DNA of 64,000 bases, taken from assembly GCA_030760725.1 (NCBI GenBank), contig JASWHV010000009.1, positions 95,654,780-95,718,779 of the forward strand. The letters run 5' to 3'. The DNA comes from Neostapfia colusana (taxonomy: Eukaryota > Streptophyta > Magnoliopsida > Poales > Poaceae). Under the pieces are notes generated by a model. That model was not told the origin of the DNA and made no database searches. It saw only the letters and a program-made list of their open reading frames with translations. The translations under genes were made by a program, and so were the position numbers. Shown piece by piece: positions 10,641 to 24,235 of the stretch; within the stretch, counting starts at the first letter, position 1, and each line of letters begins with the position of its first letter.

Positions 10641-13600
10641 GGCAAGCCCTAGGCCCGGCACCGTCCACCAGCTCGCCATTGAGGACGTGCCGGAGGGCGA
10701 GCCAATCCTTGCGGGTATGTTCCAACTCCACCAGCATCCCGCTATAGTACTATTTGATTCAGGCGCCACGCATAGCTTCATTAGCCAAGCTTTCATTGAT
10801 AACTATAGCTTGCAAATACTACCCACTGATAGTCCTTATGTGATCTGTTCACCGGGTGGGAAAATTTCAGCAAGCATGATGGTCCCAAAAGCGCCATTGT
10901 GCTTAGAGGGTAGAGTTTACCCTACGTCTCTCATAATTTTAGAGGGACAAAAGGTCGATGTCATCTTAGGGATGTCGTGGTTAACCCGCCACGGCGCTGT
11001 TTTAGACACCGTCCTCCGAGTCGTGCACTTGAACTCAGAAGTGCACGAGTCTCACTCATTATTTCTGGACATCCGGAAATAAAACTTCCAAGTGTCTATC
11101 AAGCCACAACCATCAGATTGGAAGATATTCTGGTGGTCCGAGAGTTCCCTGATGTATTCCCGGACGATTTGCCGGGGATGCCGCCTGATAGAGAGGTAGA
11201 GTTCAAGATTGAACTTGCACCGGGAACCACGCCAATATCCCGAAGGCCGTACAAGATGGCGCCCAAGGAGTTGGCTGAACTGAAGACTCAGCTCACGGAC
11301 CTTCTGGAGAAGGGTTTTATTAGGCCGAGCTCCTCGCCATGGGGGTGTTCGGCATTATTTGTCAAGAAGAAGGATGAGACGTTGCGGCTTTGCATGGACT
11401 ATCGTCCATTAAATGCCGTAAACATCAAGAACAAGTACCTGTTGCCACGGATCGACATGTTATTCGATCAGTTGGTCGAAGCAAAGATCTTTTCCAAGAT
11501 GGATTTAAGATCCGGGTACCATCAGATTAAGATAAGGGCTAAGAACATTCCGAAGACGGCTTTCTCGACGAGGTACGGACTTTATGAGTACCTGGTCATG
11601 TCCTTCGGCCTCACCAATGCTCCGGCTCACTTCATGTACTTCATGAACTCGGTATTCATGCCGGAGCTGGCAAGTTTGTCGTGGTCTTCATCGACGACAT
11701 CCTGGTATATTCCAAGTCGGAGGAAGATCACAAGAAACATCTGCGTATAGTCTTACAACGGCTGCGGGATAACAAGTTATACGCAAAATTCAGCAAATGC
11801 AAGTTTTGGATATCGCAAGTGCCTTTCCTCGGGCATATCATCTCAGCGGAGGGTATTGCTGTGGACCCGAGCAAGATCACTCAAGTGCTGAATTGGAAAT
11901 CCCCGAGAACTGTTCACGAGGTACGGAGTCTCCTCGGACTCGCGGGATATTATCGGAGGTTCATTCCGAACTTCTCAAAAATTGCCAAGCCAATTACAGA
12001 GCTGCTAAAGAAGGCTACCAAATATGTTTGGAGTCCAGCATGCGAAGCAGCATTCAAGGCTTTAGTCAAGCACCTGACATCAGCACCGGTTTTGGCACAG
12101 CCAGACACAACAAAACCGTTCGATGTGTACTGCGATGCATCCGGCATTGGGCTCGGATGTGTGCTGATGCAAGACCGAAGGGTGGTCGCGTATGGGTCAC
12201 GGCAGCTTAGAAACCATGAGCAAAATTATCCAACTCACGATTTGGAGCTCGCTGCCGTGGTACTTGCACTAAAAATGTGGAGGCACTACTTACTCGGTAA
12301 CCTCGTACATTTATATACCGACCACAAAAGCCTCAAGTATATATTCACTCAGAAGGAACTGAACATGAGGCAACGAAGATGGTTAGAACTGATAAAGGAT
12401 TACGAGATAGACATCCATTATCATCCGGGCAAGGCAAACGTAGTGGCAGATGCGCTGAGCCGCAAGTCACACGTCAATAATCTGACCATCACACTGTTGG
12501 AAGAGAGCGAACCACCACTACATGTGATTCCACACGGAGCTCTCTACAACCTAGCTTTAATCCCCACCATCCGTGAAGAGATAGCGGCAGCCCAGAAGAA
12601 TAACAAGGGCATGTCACATTTGTGGCGACGTGTAGACAGTGGGGAGTTGAAATGTTTCCGGAAGGACGAAGACGGCGTCCTATGGTTCAAGGACCGGATC
12701 GTCGTACCCCGAAACCCGGAACTACAGAAGAAGATCTTTGATGAGGCTCACTTGTCAAAGTTCTCTATTCACCCCGGCAGCAACAAGATGTATCAAGAAC
12801 TCAGAAGCAAGTTTTGGTGGACACGGATGAAGCGAGAGACTGCAAAATACGTGTCCGAGTGTGATACATGTCGAAGGGTGAAGGCAGACCACATGCGAAA
12901 ACCGGGACTGCTACAACCACTGGGCATCCCAGCCTGGAAGTGGGAGGACGTGAGCATGGATTTCATCGTCGGTTTACCCACCACCTTACAGAAACATGAT
13001 TCCGTGTGGGTGATCGTCGATCGGCTCACCAAAGTTGCCCATTTCATCCCGGTCAACACCAACTACAACGCCAAGAAGTACGCTGAACTGTACATCTCAC
13101 GGATCCTATGCTTGTACGGCGTACCCCGTACCATCATATCGGATCGGGGCACTTTATTTGTGTCCCGTTTTTGCGAGCAGCTGCACGCTGCCTTGGGGAC
13201 GAAGCTGATCCGTAGTTCAGCCTACCACCCGCAGATGGATGGGCAAACGGAGCGGGTAAATCAAATCTTAGAAGACATGCTACGAGCTTGCGCTATCGAC
13301 CACGGCAAGAATTGGGATGATCACTTGCCGTTATCTGAGTTCTCGTACAATAATGGGTACCAAGCCAACATCAAGATGGCACCTTACGAGGCGCTATACG
13401 GTAGGAAATGCCGCACACCATTGAACTGGTGTGAGTCTGGCGAAAGGGTTACCTTCGGGATTGACCTTGTCAACAACGCGGAAGAAAAGGTTCGACTGAT
13501 TCAAGCGAACCTAAAAGCCGCTCAATCCCGTCAGAAACAATATGCGGACCGGAGAAGGCGCCCATTACAATTCGAAGCTGGAGATCACGTATATCTACGG

Positions 13601-14008
13601 GTGTCTCCAATGAAGGGCGTAAACAGATTTGGGGTGAGAAGAAAGTTGGCACCCCGATTCATCGGTCCATTCCAGATTACTGAAAGATGTGGGTCAGTGG
13701 CATACTGGCTGACATTAACAGAAGCACTTTCCGGTGTGCACAACGTCTTTCACATTTCCCAGCTGAGGAAGTGTCTCAAGCTATCAACGACCGTTCAGCT
13801 GGAAGACATTGAAGAACTGCAACCGGATCTCACCTATCAGGAGGAACTGGTGCAGATTATTGATGAAAAGGCCCGAACCACACGCAACCGTACATTGTGG
13901 TTCTACAAGGTTCTATGGAGTAATCACTCCATGGACGAAGCGACATGGGAGAGCGAAGAATTCCTTCGCACTAACTACCCCGAATTTTTCACGTCGCATA
14001 TCCGGTAA
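10641..14008 (+). pseudogene. pol: pol of element B: protease, RT, RNase H, integrase, chromodomain
   Basis: This is the polyprotein for reverse transcription and integration. The protease has Asp-Ser-Gly at 10756-10764. RT follows, with FIDD at 11687-11698. RNase H begins near 12115 (DVYCDASG, later LYTDHKSLKYI). Integrase has a zinc-binding segment ending CDTCRRVK near 12880 and catalytic Asp near 12958, Asp 13142-13144 and Glu 13250-13252 with D-35-E spacing. The C-terminal 50 residues match a chromodomain (VLWSNHSMDEATWE), which is thought to guide chromoviruses to heterochromatin. Two single-base deletions, near 11070 between protease and RT and near 11671 just before FIDD, shift the frame. 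The stop is TAA 14006-14008. The integrase part (11681-14008) is open throughout. Confidence 0.93.
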
Positions 14009-14060
14009 TTTTCCACCGTCCTCTCTCTCATTTTCACTTTATAATCTCGGGACGAGATTC

Positions 14061-14076
14061 TTTTAAGGGGGAGGAA
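14061..14076 (+). promoter_or_regulatory. Polypurine tract of element B
   Basis: TTTTAAGGGGGAGGAA abuts the TG of the 3' LTR. It is the expected primer for plus-strand DNA synthesis. The same tract precedes A's 3' LTR (24221-24235) and, reversed, C's (57431-57446). Confidence 0.85.
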
Positions 14077-17000
14077 TGTAAGGGCCTCAGTTTTTGACAC
14101 ACATTTGCAGTGTTCATCACCACACCAAACACCTCATTTGAGGAAGGATCATGAACACAAATGAAGAGCAAGTAACAATTATCAACATGCTCATTAGAAA
14201 ACAAACTCACATATTGCAAAAGTGGTATTTCCCACATGTGATATAGATGGGCGGGACATATGAAAACTCCTACACTTTACTAAGGATGTCCATGCCAAGT
14301 TTCACCCAAATTCAAAACCTTTTTGAGGTCATTTTGGGTATAGTTAGGAAGAGGGCAATTTGAAACCATATTCAAATTCAAACTGTTTTTATCCCATGAA
14401 TTTAAAAGTGGGAGGCATATTCTTACTCAGCACATTTTTGTGAGCCCACACACCAATTTTCACTCCATTTGGAGTTGATCTTGACATGAGCTAAGTGGGA
14501 CAAATTCAAACTTCATTTGAATTCAAAACTGCACTTGTGCTGAAATTCACTCAAACCAAACCCAAATTGAACTAGATCAATTCAAATGGTTCATGGGTGG
14601 ATAATTTGAATTACCAGGGGTACTATGGGGATCACTGTTTACAACAGTGATTAGGAGTAAATTTCAGAGGTTAAAACTGGAAGTCGGTCCCACATGTCAG
14701 CCACTGCTCAGATCAAACCGACTGAGACTTTTCTCACTCGGGTCGCCGAGCCGCAGCAGTGATCGCCACCGAGGGCAGCCGCCGCGCCAGCAGCTGCTTG
14801 CCCACGCGCGTGCGCGAGGCGGTGTAGAGCCTTCTTAAGGCGCCTGCCCCCCTCCTCGGCCGAGGCATCGCCGTTCTTCCCCGCAAGAACTCAGCGCCGG
14901 CCGAAATTTTCCGCAGCTCGGAATCGATCGGAGAACGCCGATCACAGCTCCCTCCGTCCACTCCAGAGCCCCAGCAAGGTACTAGAGACCTTCCTCCGTC
15001 CTCCCCGTTGCTAGAATTCAGTTGAAACCGATTGATATCGGCTGTGCCGAAAGATCAAATTCGGGACTTGGAACCGCCGCACCCCGGGCTCTCGTGGACA
15101 GCCCAACCAGGGCGTTGTCACGCCCGAGCCAAGGCACCCTTGGACGCGCTGGTGACCGGTGCTGCTCATCCCCGAGCCACAGCTCGAGTGGTTGCTCACC
15201 GGCAGCGAATTTCCACTTTTCCCCTTTCTGTGTGCAGAACGACCTTCGGGTACGATTCTGTTTAATTCGTGCTCTAGAAAGGATTAGAGGGCCTCAAGCC
15301 GCTCTCGCACGAGCTAGACACGGTAATGCACAAGTTGCCTTCACAACTCTCGGCCGGAGAACCTCTGTACCCGGCGCAATTTGAGGTCTACCAATGGCGG
15401 AATGAACGGGCGGCATCGGGCGCACGGTGAGGACCTATTTCGGGCCTTCCCCGAGCTGCCTAGAGCTCATGTCGACCTTCTCTGAGGTCCACTGGTGCTC
15501 CCCGACTGGTTTCCCAAGTAGCTGAGGTGCTAGAGAAGTCAGCCGACATGGCCGAAGTCGTTCCGAGGTGGCGGCTCGTCGCCGACCATGCTCCGGCCAT
15601 TGTCATGAGCAGCTGACCCTAGAATCCTGTTCCCTGAGTAAAAGTAGGCAGGGGCGGACAGAATCGAGAAGTTTGGAGCTGTACAGAAGCCGGCGGAGAG
15701 CTCTCCGGCGAGGTCCCTCGGCAGCGGAGCGCGGGCGTCGCGAGGTTGAAGAAGGGGGTGGACCCCAGCTGTCAGCGGGAGATATTTTGAATCGGGATCC
15801 TGCTGCGGCCGGGATCGGGTGTGCTGGCGCGCAAAATCCTTGTGGGCCGTGGTGTGCTATCGCCTCGGCGTGCGACGCGTGTCCCCTGGTCCCACGCGCG
15901 AGTTTAAACTTTTCCCCGATTTTCAGATTTCCTTCAAACTTCAAATCCTCATAACTTTGGCTAGAAAGCTCCAAATTTAGTGAACCAAATTTTGCTGGAT
16001 TCAGCTCTATTATCACTTTCCAGCAAATCAAGTTTCACTTCATGAAATTCCTTATTTTTCCAGAATTAATTCCTCAAAGTTTAAACTGTTTGGAATTTTA
16101 ACTGGAGAATCCTGTGGAGGAAAATCCTGAAATTTTGCTGGGTGATCACCAAAATATCCCTGAACTACCATAAAAATTTCAGACCCATTGGAGCTCATTT
16201 AACCCACCTAATGGTGTGATTAGTGAAACTGTTCCAGAGAAAATAGAAAATGTTCAGAAACATTTTCAGAATTTCCTCTGAAATTGTTTAGCTCATATCT
16301 TTAGTTAGGAACTTCCAAATTAAGTGAGACCAACTCCATTAGGACCCTCTGAAAATCTAGTTTTTAGAAAGTCATAGATTGTTTCATGAAAATTCCTAGA
16401 ACACCTAAGAGTTCCAATTAAGGTCAAGGACATAATTAATTGTGGAGGGCTCAAATGAGCTTTACTGCAACTAAAACTTGACCAAATCTCTGTATAGGTT
16501 GTAACCAGGCGCCAGTAAAAGTTTCACAGTCATTGGGTCTGTCTATCAAGGGTTATATACTTCACGACTTCAACGTTAATACAAATGCATTTAAATTGAT
16601 ACATATATTGCCCTTATCATGTAGTCGCTAAGGTCGAGGAGGAACCCGAAGTCCTAGACTTCGTTACTCCGGAGGAACAGCTAGCCTACGACCAAGAGCA
16701 GCAAGGCAAGCTCCGGTTTGCATTAACCTTTTTACAAATGTTTATTGTTTTGAGCACATCTTTGAATATTGTTGTGATTCTTTGCATTAGAGTCTTGATT
16801 GGAAACCCAACTGCATAGCCAAGAAAACCATGGGTTGGGTTTAGGATTGAAAACCTCGTTAGCCACTGCATTGCTAAGATAGAGTAGGATTCGGTACAAG
16901 TCGAGTAGTTGGAACTACTCGCGAACATAGGCTAGAGGCACTCGACTCGGGTAGTGATAGCACATGAAACACATGGCAAGAAGATGAGACCAAGCGGAGG

Positions 17001-18116
17001 TTAAGGGCAGAAGGACTTTGGGGCCTGTGTGCTGTAGCTCCACTTGTGTCGATTGAGGACCGAGCCGTGTGCGGGCCTGTTGAACAAGCTAGAACAGTAC
17101 CGAAGACCTACCGGCTATATGGGAACCGGGAAACTGATGTAACTCGGGTAGCTGGGTGTTGAGGCATAGCTGGTCGTTCAGAGGGTAGGTTGAGAGCTCG
17201 AGGTGTAAATCGGCTGGCGGCACTGAGATGCGCGTGCAGAGACCTCTTGCTCGGGACGATTGGACCGGTTCAACATTTGGCTAACGGGTGAAAGGTAGTC
17301 GCGTACGGCGTCCGTGATGGTTGTTGTAGGCAACATCGAGTACGGGCGTACGTGACGGGTTGTTCGGGTAACCCTGCAGGTGTAAATCGATTATAATCGC
17401 CGTCCCTCGCGGTCAGTGAGTACCACTTGTTCACTGAACCGTGACGTAGAAAGAACAGGCTAGTTACATGTTAAAATGTTGCTGATTGAATGCTGGACAT
17501 TGATTGTTAATGATATGCTATAGCTTAGAGCTAACTAAAGTTCTTTTCAAGTTTGGGCAAAGTACATGAGAGAAATGCGTTTCTTGTTTGATTGCGGCTC
17601 TCTCATGTGCTTTAGCGTAAGGTTCTCCACAACCTGCTGCTAAAACTTGAAAGTAAGGTTCTACTAATTAGGCGAGTCCTTGCAACTGATTTTTACCTCA
17701 TGTAACCCATTACCCTCATGTAGAAGTTCCATGTTTAGGTGAGACGGGTCAGACTTGCTGAGCCTTCGTGCTCACTGCTTGTGTTTGAAGCTTTTGCAGG
17801 GTTCTATGAGGAAGGGACTCCCGAAGAGGAGATGGAACCGCAGGAGGGGAACCCCGTCGAGTGGGAGTCGTGCACGCCGCAGAGTTAGTGTGCGTGTGTG
17901 CTAGCAAGGACACGTTCAAGGGCTGAACATGCACTTGATGCTTAGTCTACGCCCGCGAGTGTAGACTGAACTTATTTTGATGTAAACATGTTCATAACTT
18001 GTTTATGTAATAAAATTTTGCTTCCGCTTTGTACCTTTGACGTGTGTTATACGGTGCTGTGCAACGCAGCACCCCTCAGCGTGATCCTGGCTCGACAGGA
18101 CCGTGGGGTCGTGTCA
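14077..18116 (+). repeat. 3' LTR of element B
   Basis: The LTR is 4,040 bp, collinear with 2697-6738, and followed by the GATCT duplication. AATAAA lies at 18009-18014. Confidence 0.96.
15402..17888 (+). CDS. LTR-embedded spliced small acidic ORF (B, 3' LTR), intact
   Basis: This is the second copy of the gene model in element B. Exon 1 is 15402-15426, then donor GTGAGG. Exon 2 is 16625-16705, ending CAAG before GCAAGC. Exon 3 is 17800-17888, with TAG at 17886-17888. All junctions are phase 1 and no stop interrupts the joined frame. It differs from the 5' LTR copy by a few substitutions in exon 3, including a Thr to Met change. Exons 1 and 3 keep the same lengths as in the 5' copy. No family is recognised, and splicing is inferred. 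Confidence 0.55.
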
Positions 18117-18121
18117 GATCT

Positions 18122-18393
18122 TAGGCCAAGCAAATACTTTCTAAAAAGCTATTGAAATTAGATTTAACTTTGATGTTGAGCTCCAGAATTGGTTTTTCCT
18201 TCAACATGGCCTAAATCAGGTTGAAATGGAAACTGGTCAGGTCTGTCATGGGAACAGCAGATCAGCAGTCAAATTTGTTTAAAATTTGAACTATGTTTCC
18301 AAGTTTTATGGGTTCAATGACATGTCTTATGTTATAACTCAATGGTTTACTGTTTAAATAAATATTTGACATTTCTCAAATATATTTTTACAG
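18122..18393 (+). other. Leader of element A, second part
   Basis: This is the continuation of the A leader after element B. It is collinear with B's leader from about 7970 to 8238 and ends in the acceptor-like TTTTTACAG just before ORF0. Confidence 0.85.
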
Positions 18394-19337
18394 ATGACAG
18401 CAGATAAACAGTTGGAGAACAGGTGGGTGATTTCCCACTGTTCTGACCGTTGCGGCTACCCGGAAGCATTGTGGCAAATGCTCCAATATTTCGGTTACAA
18501 TCAGATGCCGCAGTACTTTGCCAAGGAATAAGGCGAAGAGGGGAACAAGACGTGGACGATCCATGTCGAAGTCCCCGCAGGACCTATGCCACCCGGTTGG
18601 GTGCCCTTCACCATCACGGTGAGAGGAAGACAACCGGAAGGGGTGTGGCAAGAGGCAGCCCGTGACACTATGTCACGTTTCTGCCAACTGCACGTGCAAG
18701 CTATGGAGGGTACTCCATACGCGCTCATTCCAGTGGAGGGACGAGCTCAGCATGTGTGGGAAGAGAGGTACCGGGAGGCAACGAACCCTAGTTGCCCAAG
18801 GTACAACCCCGCGGAGGCAAACCTTAGCCACCAGATGAGGGCGGGAACGCCGTGATGGACAGCCAAGCTGTTCATACGGAGCATCTCGCCACAAAGCTCA
18901 AGGAGAGCACAAGCCAGGGAGATCATTTCGAGAGTGCTCACAGCGCACTCCGCAATGTGCTCCTTCCGACGATCAAGCGACTGAATGAACAACATAATCA
19001 GTTGCATCGTCTGAAGAAGGCGAAGAGGAAAAGCCATGTCAACATCGCGGCGTTACAAGAACTGGTACAAAATCTGACCCAGCAGAACATGGAACTTACT
19101 CAAGAGCGGGACGACACTATTGAGGAAGGGCAATGCTGGGAAGAAGATTATAACCAGGCTATGGACGAGGTGCATGCTTTGCAGGACCTCGTACCCCCGG
19201 TGTTAGGCGTACCGGTGGTCTTGGGTCTTCCAGCAATGTGAGAACCCGGAATGGGAGAAGAGGTGGTAGATCCAGAGCCACCAGCAGAGGTACCGGAGGA
19301 GGACGACCCACAGGAGGTCAAATTCTACTCCGAGTAG
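18394..19337 (+). pseudogene. ORF0 of element A, degenerate
   Basis: Homologous to B's ORF0 over its full length: the N-terminal Trp/Pro-rich domain, the coiled coil (near 19050-19200) and the acidic tail ending EFYSE-type at the TAG 19335-19337. It has three lesions. Glu to stop (TAA 18529-18531) lies within the N-terminal domain. A one-base deletion falls near 18843. Gly to stop (TGA 19239-19241) comes just after the coiled coil. The frame across the B frameshift site is intact here, which shows that the two halves form one protein in the ancestral element. Confidence 0.75.
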
Positions 19338-19610
19338 GGGGTTACGGTTGCCAAGTAGGGCAGCTAGGGTAGTGTAACCCAACTTTTGTAAGCGGTGACA
19401 TGTCGTGTAGGGAGTAGCGTATGTTTAGGTAGTGACGACATGAGCACGACTTCTCGGAGACCCGAGAAAAATGTATCTTGTATAAAGTATATACTTTATC
19501 AATATATGTGAATGTTGTGCAAATTAATCATGTGTCACTTCAATACCTACTGTTGCTTATGGAAATTTTAAGTAAGACATGTGCTAATCGCTGCTGTTTT
19601 GAATTTCAGA

Positions 19611-20800
19611 ATGACGCGTACTCGTGCCAACCCTGATGTTGGGGGAACTAGCCAAGGGGGAGAGACTTCCCAACAGCCTCCCGAGGACTCCTCGGGACAG
19701 CAGCAGCAACAGCAACAGCAAACACCGCCACCGCCAATGCCAACGGTTACATTGGCCGACATCGTCGCGGCAATGGTGGGCTCGCATCAGCAGCACACAG
19801 AGTTGCTGCAGACTCTCATCGCCAATACGTCTCGCCCAGAGAGACGTCAAGACCGGGAGGAGCGTCAATAGAGCTCCTACTCTGACTTTCTGGCGACTCA
19901 TCCCCCTATATTCTCAAGGGCGGATGAACCACTTGACGCGGACAACTGGCTCCGCGCCATAGAGATGAAGTTCGGGCTGCTCCAGATAAGCGAGCAGCGC
20001 AAGACTCAGTTCGCGGTCCAGCAGCTCCAAGGATCCGCGAGCGCGTAGTGGGCCAACTTCTGTGCTTCACAGCCCACCGACCGAGTAATGACCTGGGCGG
20101 AATTCCGGACGGCCTTCACGGCCTATCATATACCGCCAGGTTTAATGAAGAGGAAGATGCAGGAGTTCTTACACCTGCAACAAGGGAGCCGGAACGCACT
20201 GGAATACTCCAGGGCGTTTAACGATCTCGCGCTATATGCGTCGTATCATGCTGATACCGACGAGAAGCGGCGGGACCACTTTTACCAGGGGCTTAACCCG
20301 CTCCTGAAGGACAAGTTGGCGATGTTCAATCGCGGCAGCCTCAACGACATCATCGATGCTGCGATTGTTCAGGAGGACTCCGGCAAGGAGTTGGCGGCGG
20401 CAGAGTGAAAGTGAAGCGCGCCGCAAAGCAGTGGAGAAGGAGGCGGTCCTTCTCAGAAGTTTCGGATGGTGAATCGCCCACCATCAGGTCCACGCTGGCA
20501 GCCACCACAGCGGTCGATGCCGTTCCACAGTCAGCCGTACTCGTCACCGGTATTCAGGCCGGCACTGCCAGTACCACCGCAACAACAACAGCAACAGCAG
20601 GCGATGCCGCGTGCGTTTGCACCTCAGCAACGCATGCCGGGCTTTCGTCCACCGAGCACTCCGCCAGCAGCGGCCACATGTTACAAGTGTGGTCGTCCAG
20701 GACACTTCGCGAGCAGTTGCCCGGAGAGGCAGGGCGGCGGAGTGGCACCACATTTTCCGGGGAGGAATCAACCCCGGAACCCTACTAATGCGCGGCGGGC
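19611..20800 (+). pseudogene. gag: gag of element A, several stops
   Basis: Same capsid and zinc-knuckle architecture as B, with the ATG one base after the acceptor-like GAATTTCAG. In-frame stops: TAG 19869-19871 (from CAG), TAG 20046-20048 (from the second Trp of the AWWA motif), and two TGAs at 20406-20408 and 20412-20414 (from CGA, that is CpG to TpG changes). The frame then runs open from 20466 through the CCHC knuckle near 20680-20721 into protease. Confidence 0.88.
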
Positions 20801-23800
20801 AAACCCTAGGCCCGACACCGTCCACCAACTTGCTATTGAGGACGTGCCGGAGGGCGAGCCAATCCTTGCGGGTATGTTCCAACTCCACCAGCATCCCGCC
20901 ATAATATTATTTGATTCAGGCGCCACGCATAGCTTCATTAGCCAAGCTTTCATTGAGAAATATAGCTTGCAAATACTACCCACTGATAGTCCTTATATGA
21001 TCTGTTCACCGGGTGGGAAAATTTCAGCAAGCATGATGGTCCCAAAAGCGCCATTGTGCTTAGAGGGTAGAGTTTACCCTACGTCTCTCATAATTTTAGA
21101 GGGACAAAAGGTCGATGTCATCTTAGGGATGTCGTGGTTAACCCGCCACGGCGCTGTTTTAGACACCGTCCTCCGAGTCATGCACTTGAACTCAGAAGTG
21201 CACGAGTCTCACTCATTATTTCTGGACAGTCCAGAAATGAAACTTCCAAGTGTCTATCAAGCCACAACCATCAGATTGGAAGATATTCCAGTGGTCCGAG
21301 AGTTCCCTGACGTACTCCCGGATGATTTGCCGGGGATGCCGCCTGATAGAGAGGTGGAGTTCAAGATTGAACTTGCACCGGGAACCATGCCAATATCCCG
21401 AAGGCCGTACAAGATGGCGCCCAAGGATTTGGCGGAACTGAAGACTCAGCTCACGGACCTTCTGGAGAAGGGTTTTATTAGGCCGAGCTCCTCGCCATGG
21501 GGCTGTTCAGCATTATTTGTCAAGAAGAAGGATGAGACGTTGCGGCTTTGTGTGGACTATCGTCCATTAAATGCCGTAACCATCAAGAACAAGTACCCGT
21601 TGCCACAGATCGACATGTTGTTTGATCAGTTGGTCGAAGCAAAGATCTTTTCCAAGATGGACTTAAGATCCGGGTACAATCAGATTAAGATAAGGGCGGA
21701 GGACATTCCAAAGACAGCTTTCTCGACAAGGTACGGACTTTATGAGTACCTGGTCATGTCCTTCGGCCTCACCAATGCTCCAGCTCACTTCATGTACTTG
21801 ATGAACTCGGTATTCATGCCGGAGCTGGACAAGTTTGTCGTGGTCTTCATCGATGACATCCTGGTATATTCCAAGTCGGAGGAAGATCACAAGAAGCATC
21901 TGCGTATAGTCTTGCAACTGCCGCGGGATCACAAGTTATACGCAAAATTCAGCAAATGCGAGTTTTGGACATCGCAAGTGCCTTTCCTCGGGCATATCAT
22001 CTCAGCGGAGGGTATCGCTGTGGACCCGAGCAAGATCACTCAAGTGCTGCATTGGAAATCCCCGAGAACTGTTCACGAGGTACGGAGTTTCCTCGGACTC
22101 GCAGGATATTATCGGAGGTTCATTCCAAACTTCTCAAAGATTGCCAAGCCAATGACAGAGCTGCTGAAGAAGGCTACCAAATATGTTTGGAGTCCAACAT
22201 GTGAAGCAGCATTCAAGGCTTGGTCAAGCACCTGACATCAGCACCGGTTTTGGCGCAGCCAGACACAACAAAACCGTTCGATGTGTACTGCGATGCATCC
22301 GGCATTGGGCTTGGGTGTGGGCTGATGCAAGACCGAAGAGTGGTCGCGTATGGATCACGGCAGCTTAGAAACCACGAGCAAAATTATCCAACCCACGATT
22401 TGGAGCTCGCTGCCGTGGTACTTGCACTGAAAATGTGGAGGCACTACCTACTCGGTAACCTCGTACATTTATATACCGACCACAAAAGCTTCAAGTACAT
22501 ATTCACTCAGAAGGATCTGAACATGAGGCAACGAAGATGGTTAGAATTGATAAAGGATTACGAAATAGAGATCCATTATCATCCGGGCAAGGCAAACGTA
22601 GTGGCAGATGCGCTGAGCCGCAAGTCACACGTCAACAATCTGACCATCACACCGTTGGAAGAGAGCGAGTCACCACTACATGTGATTCCACACGGAGCTC
22701 TCTACAACCTAGCTTTGATCCCCACCATCCGTGAAGAGATAGCGGCAGCCCAGAAGAATGACAAGGGCATGTCACATTTGCGGAGACGTGTAGACAGTGG
22801 GGAGCTGAAATGTTTCCGGAAGGACGGAGACGGCGTCCTATGGTTCAAGGACCGGATCGTCGTACCCCGTAACCCGGAATTACGTAATAAAATCTTTGAT
22901 GAGGCTCACTTATCAAAGTTTTCTATTCACCCCGGCAGCAACAAAATGTATCAAGAACTCAGAAGCAAGTTTTGGTGGACACGGATGAAGCGAGAGACTG
23001 CAAAATACGTGTCCGAGTGTGATACATGTCGAAGGGTGAAGGCAGACCACATGCGGAAACCGGGACTGCTGCAACCACTGGGCATTCCTACCCGGAAGTG
23101 GGAGGACGTGAGCATGGACTTCATCGTCGGTTTACCCACCACCTTGCAGAAACATGATTCTGTGTGGGTGATCGTCGATCGGCTCACCAAAGTTGCCCAT
23201 TTCATCCCGGTCAACACCAAATACAACGCCAAGAAGTACGCTGAACTGTACATCTCACGGATCCTATGCTTGTACGGCGTACCCCGTACTATCATATCGG
23301 ATCGGGGCACCTTATTTGTGTCCCGTTTTTGGGAGCAGCTGCACGCTGCCTTGGGGACGAAGCTGATCCGTAGTTCAGCATACCACCCGCAGACGGATGG
23401 GCAAACAGAGCGGGTAAATCAGATCTTGGAAGACATGCTACGAGCTTGCGCTATCAACCACGACAAGAATTGGGATGATCACTTGCTGTTAGCCGAGTTC
23501 TCGTACAATAATGGGTACCAAGCCAGCATCAAGATGGCGCCCTATGAGGCGCTATATGGGAGGGAATGCCGCACACCATTGAATTGGTGTGAGTCTGGCG
23601 AAAGGGTTACCTTCGGGATTGACCTTGTCAACAATGCGGAAGAAAAGGCTCGACTGATTCAAGCGAACCTAAAAGCCGCTCAATCCCGTCAGAAACAGTA
23701 TGCGGACCGGAGAAGGTGCCCATTACAATTCGAAGTTGGAGATCATGTATACCTACGGGTGTCTCCAATGAAGGGCGTAAACAGATTTGGGGTGAGAGGA

Positions 23801-24166
23801 AAGTTGGCACCCCAATTCATCGGTCCATTCCAGATTACCGAAAGATGTGGATCAGTGGCATACCGGCTGAAATTACCAGAAGCACTTTCCGGTGTGCACG
23901 ACGTCTTTCACATTGCCCAGCTGAGGAAGTGTCTCAAGCTATCGACTACCGTTCAGCTGGAAGACATTGAGGAACTGCAACCGGATCTCACCTATCGGGA
24001 GGAACCGGTGCAGATTATTGATGAAAAGGCCCGAACCACACGCAACCGTACGTTGTGGTTCTACAAGGTTCTATGGAGTAATCACTCCATGGACGAAGCG
24101 ACATGGTAGAGAGAAGAATTCCTTCGCACTAACTACCCCGAATTTTTCACGTCGCATATCCGGTAA
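20801..24166 (+). pseudogene. pol: pol of element A: protease, RT, RNase H, integrase, chromodomain
   Basis: Protease (DSGATHSFIS near 20915) and RT (FIDDILVYSK near 21850) are open in one frame to 22235. A one-base deletion near 22221, at the start of the RNase H region, shifts the frame. RNase H and integrase are then open from 22220 to 24109, with the integrase DDE-type residues in place, including Glu in TERVNQ. A premature TAG at 24107-24109 (from GAG) removes the last part of the chromodomain. The ancestral stop is TAA 24164-24166. A has only one pol frameshift, fewer than B, but more nonsense codons in gag. Confidence 0.92.
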
Positions 24167-24235
24167 TTTTCCACCGTCCCCTCTCTCATTTTCACCTTAT
24201 AATCTCGGGACGAGATTCTTTTAAGGGGGGAGGAA

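Larger units (their letters stand above)
2697..18116 (+). mobile_element. Element B: complete Ty3/gypsy chromovirus nested in element A
   Basis: This is a full-length LTR retrotransposon of 15.4 kb. LTRs of 4,042 bp (2697-6738) and 4,040 bp (14077-18116) both begin TGTAAGGGCC and end GTGTCA. Identical 5-bp target-site duplications GATCT lie at 2692-2696 and 18117-18121. The flanks join into a continuous copy of the A leader, as the uninterrupted leader of B itself near 7950 shows. By eye the two LTRs differ at roughly ten places in their first 620 bp, so the insertion is fairly recent. The coding region is nevertheless broken by one stop and three small deletions. Confidence 0.96.
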
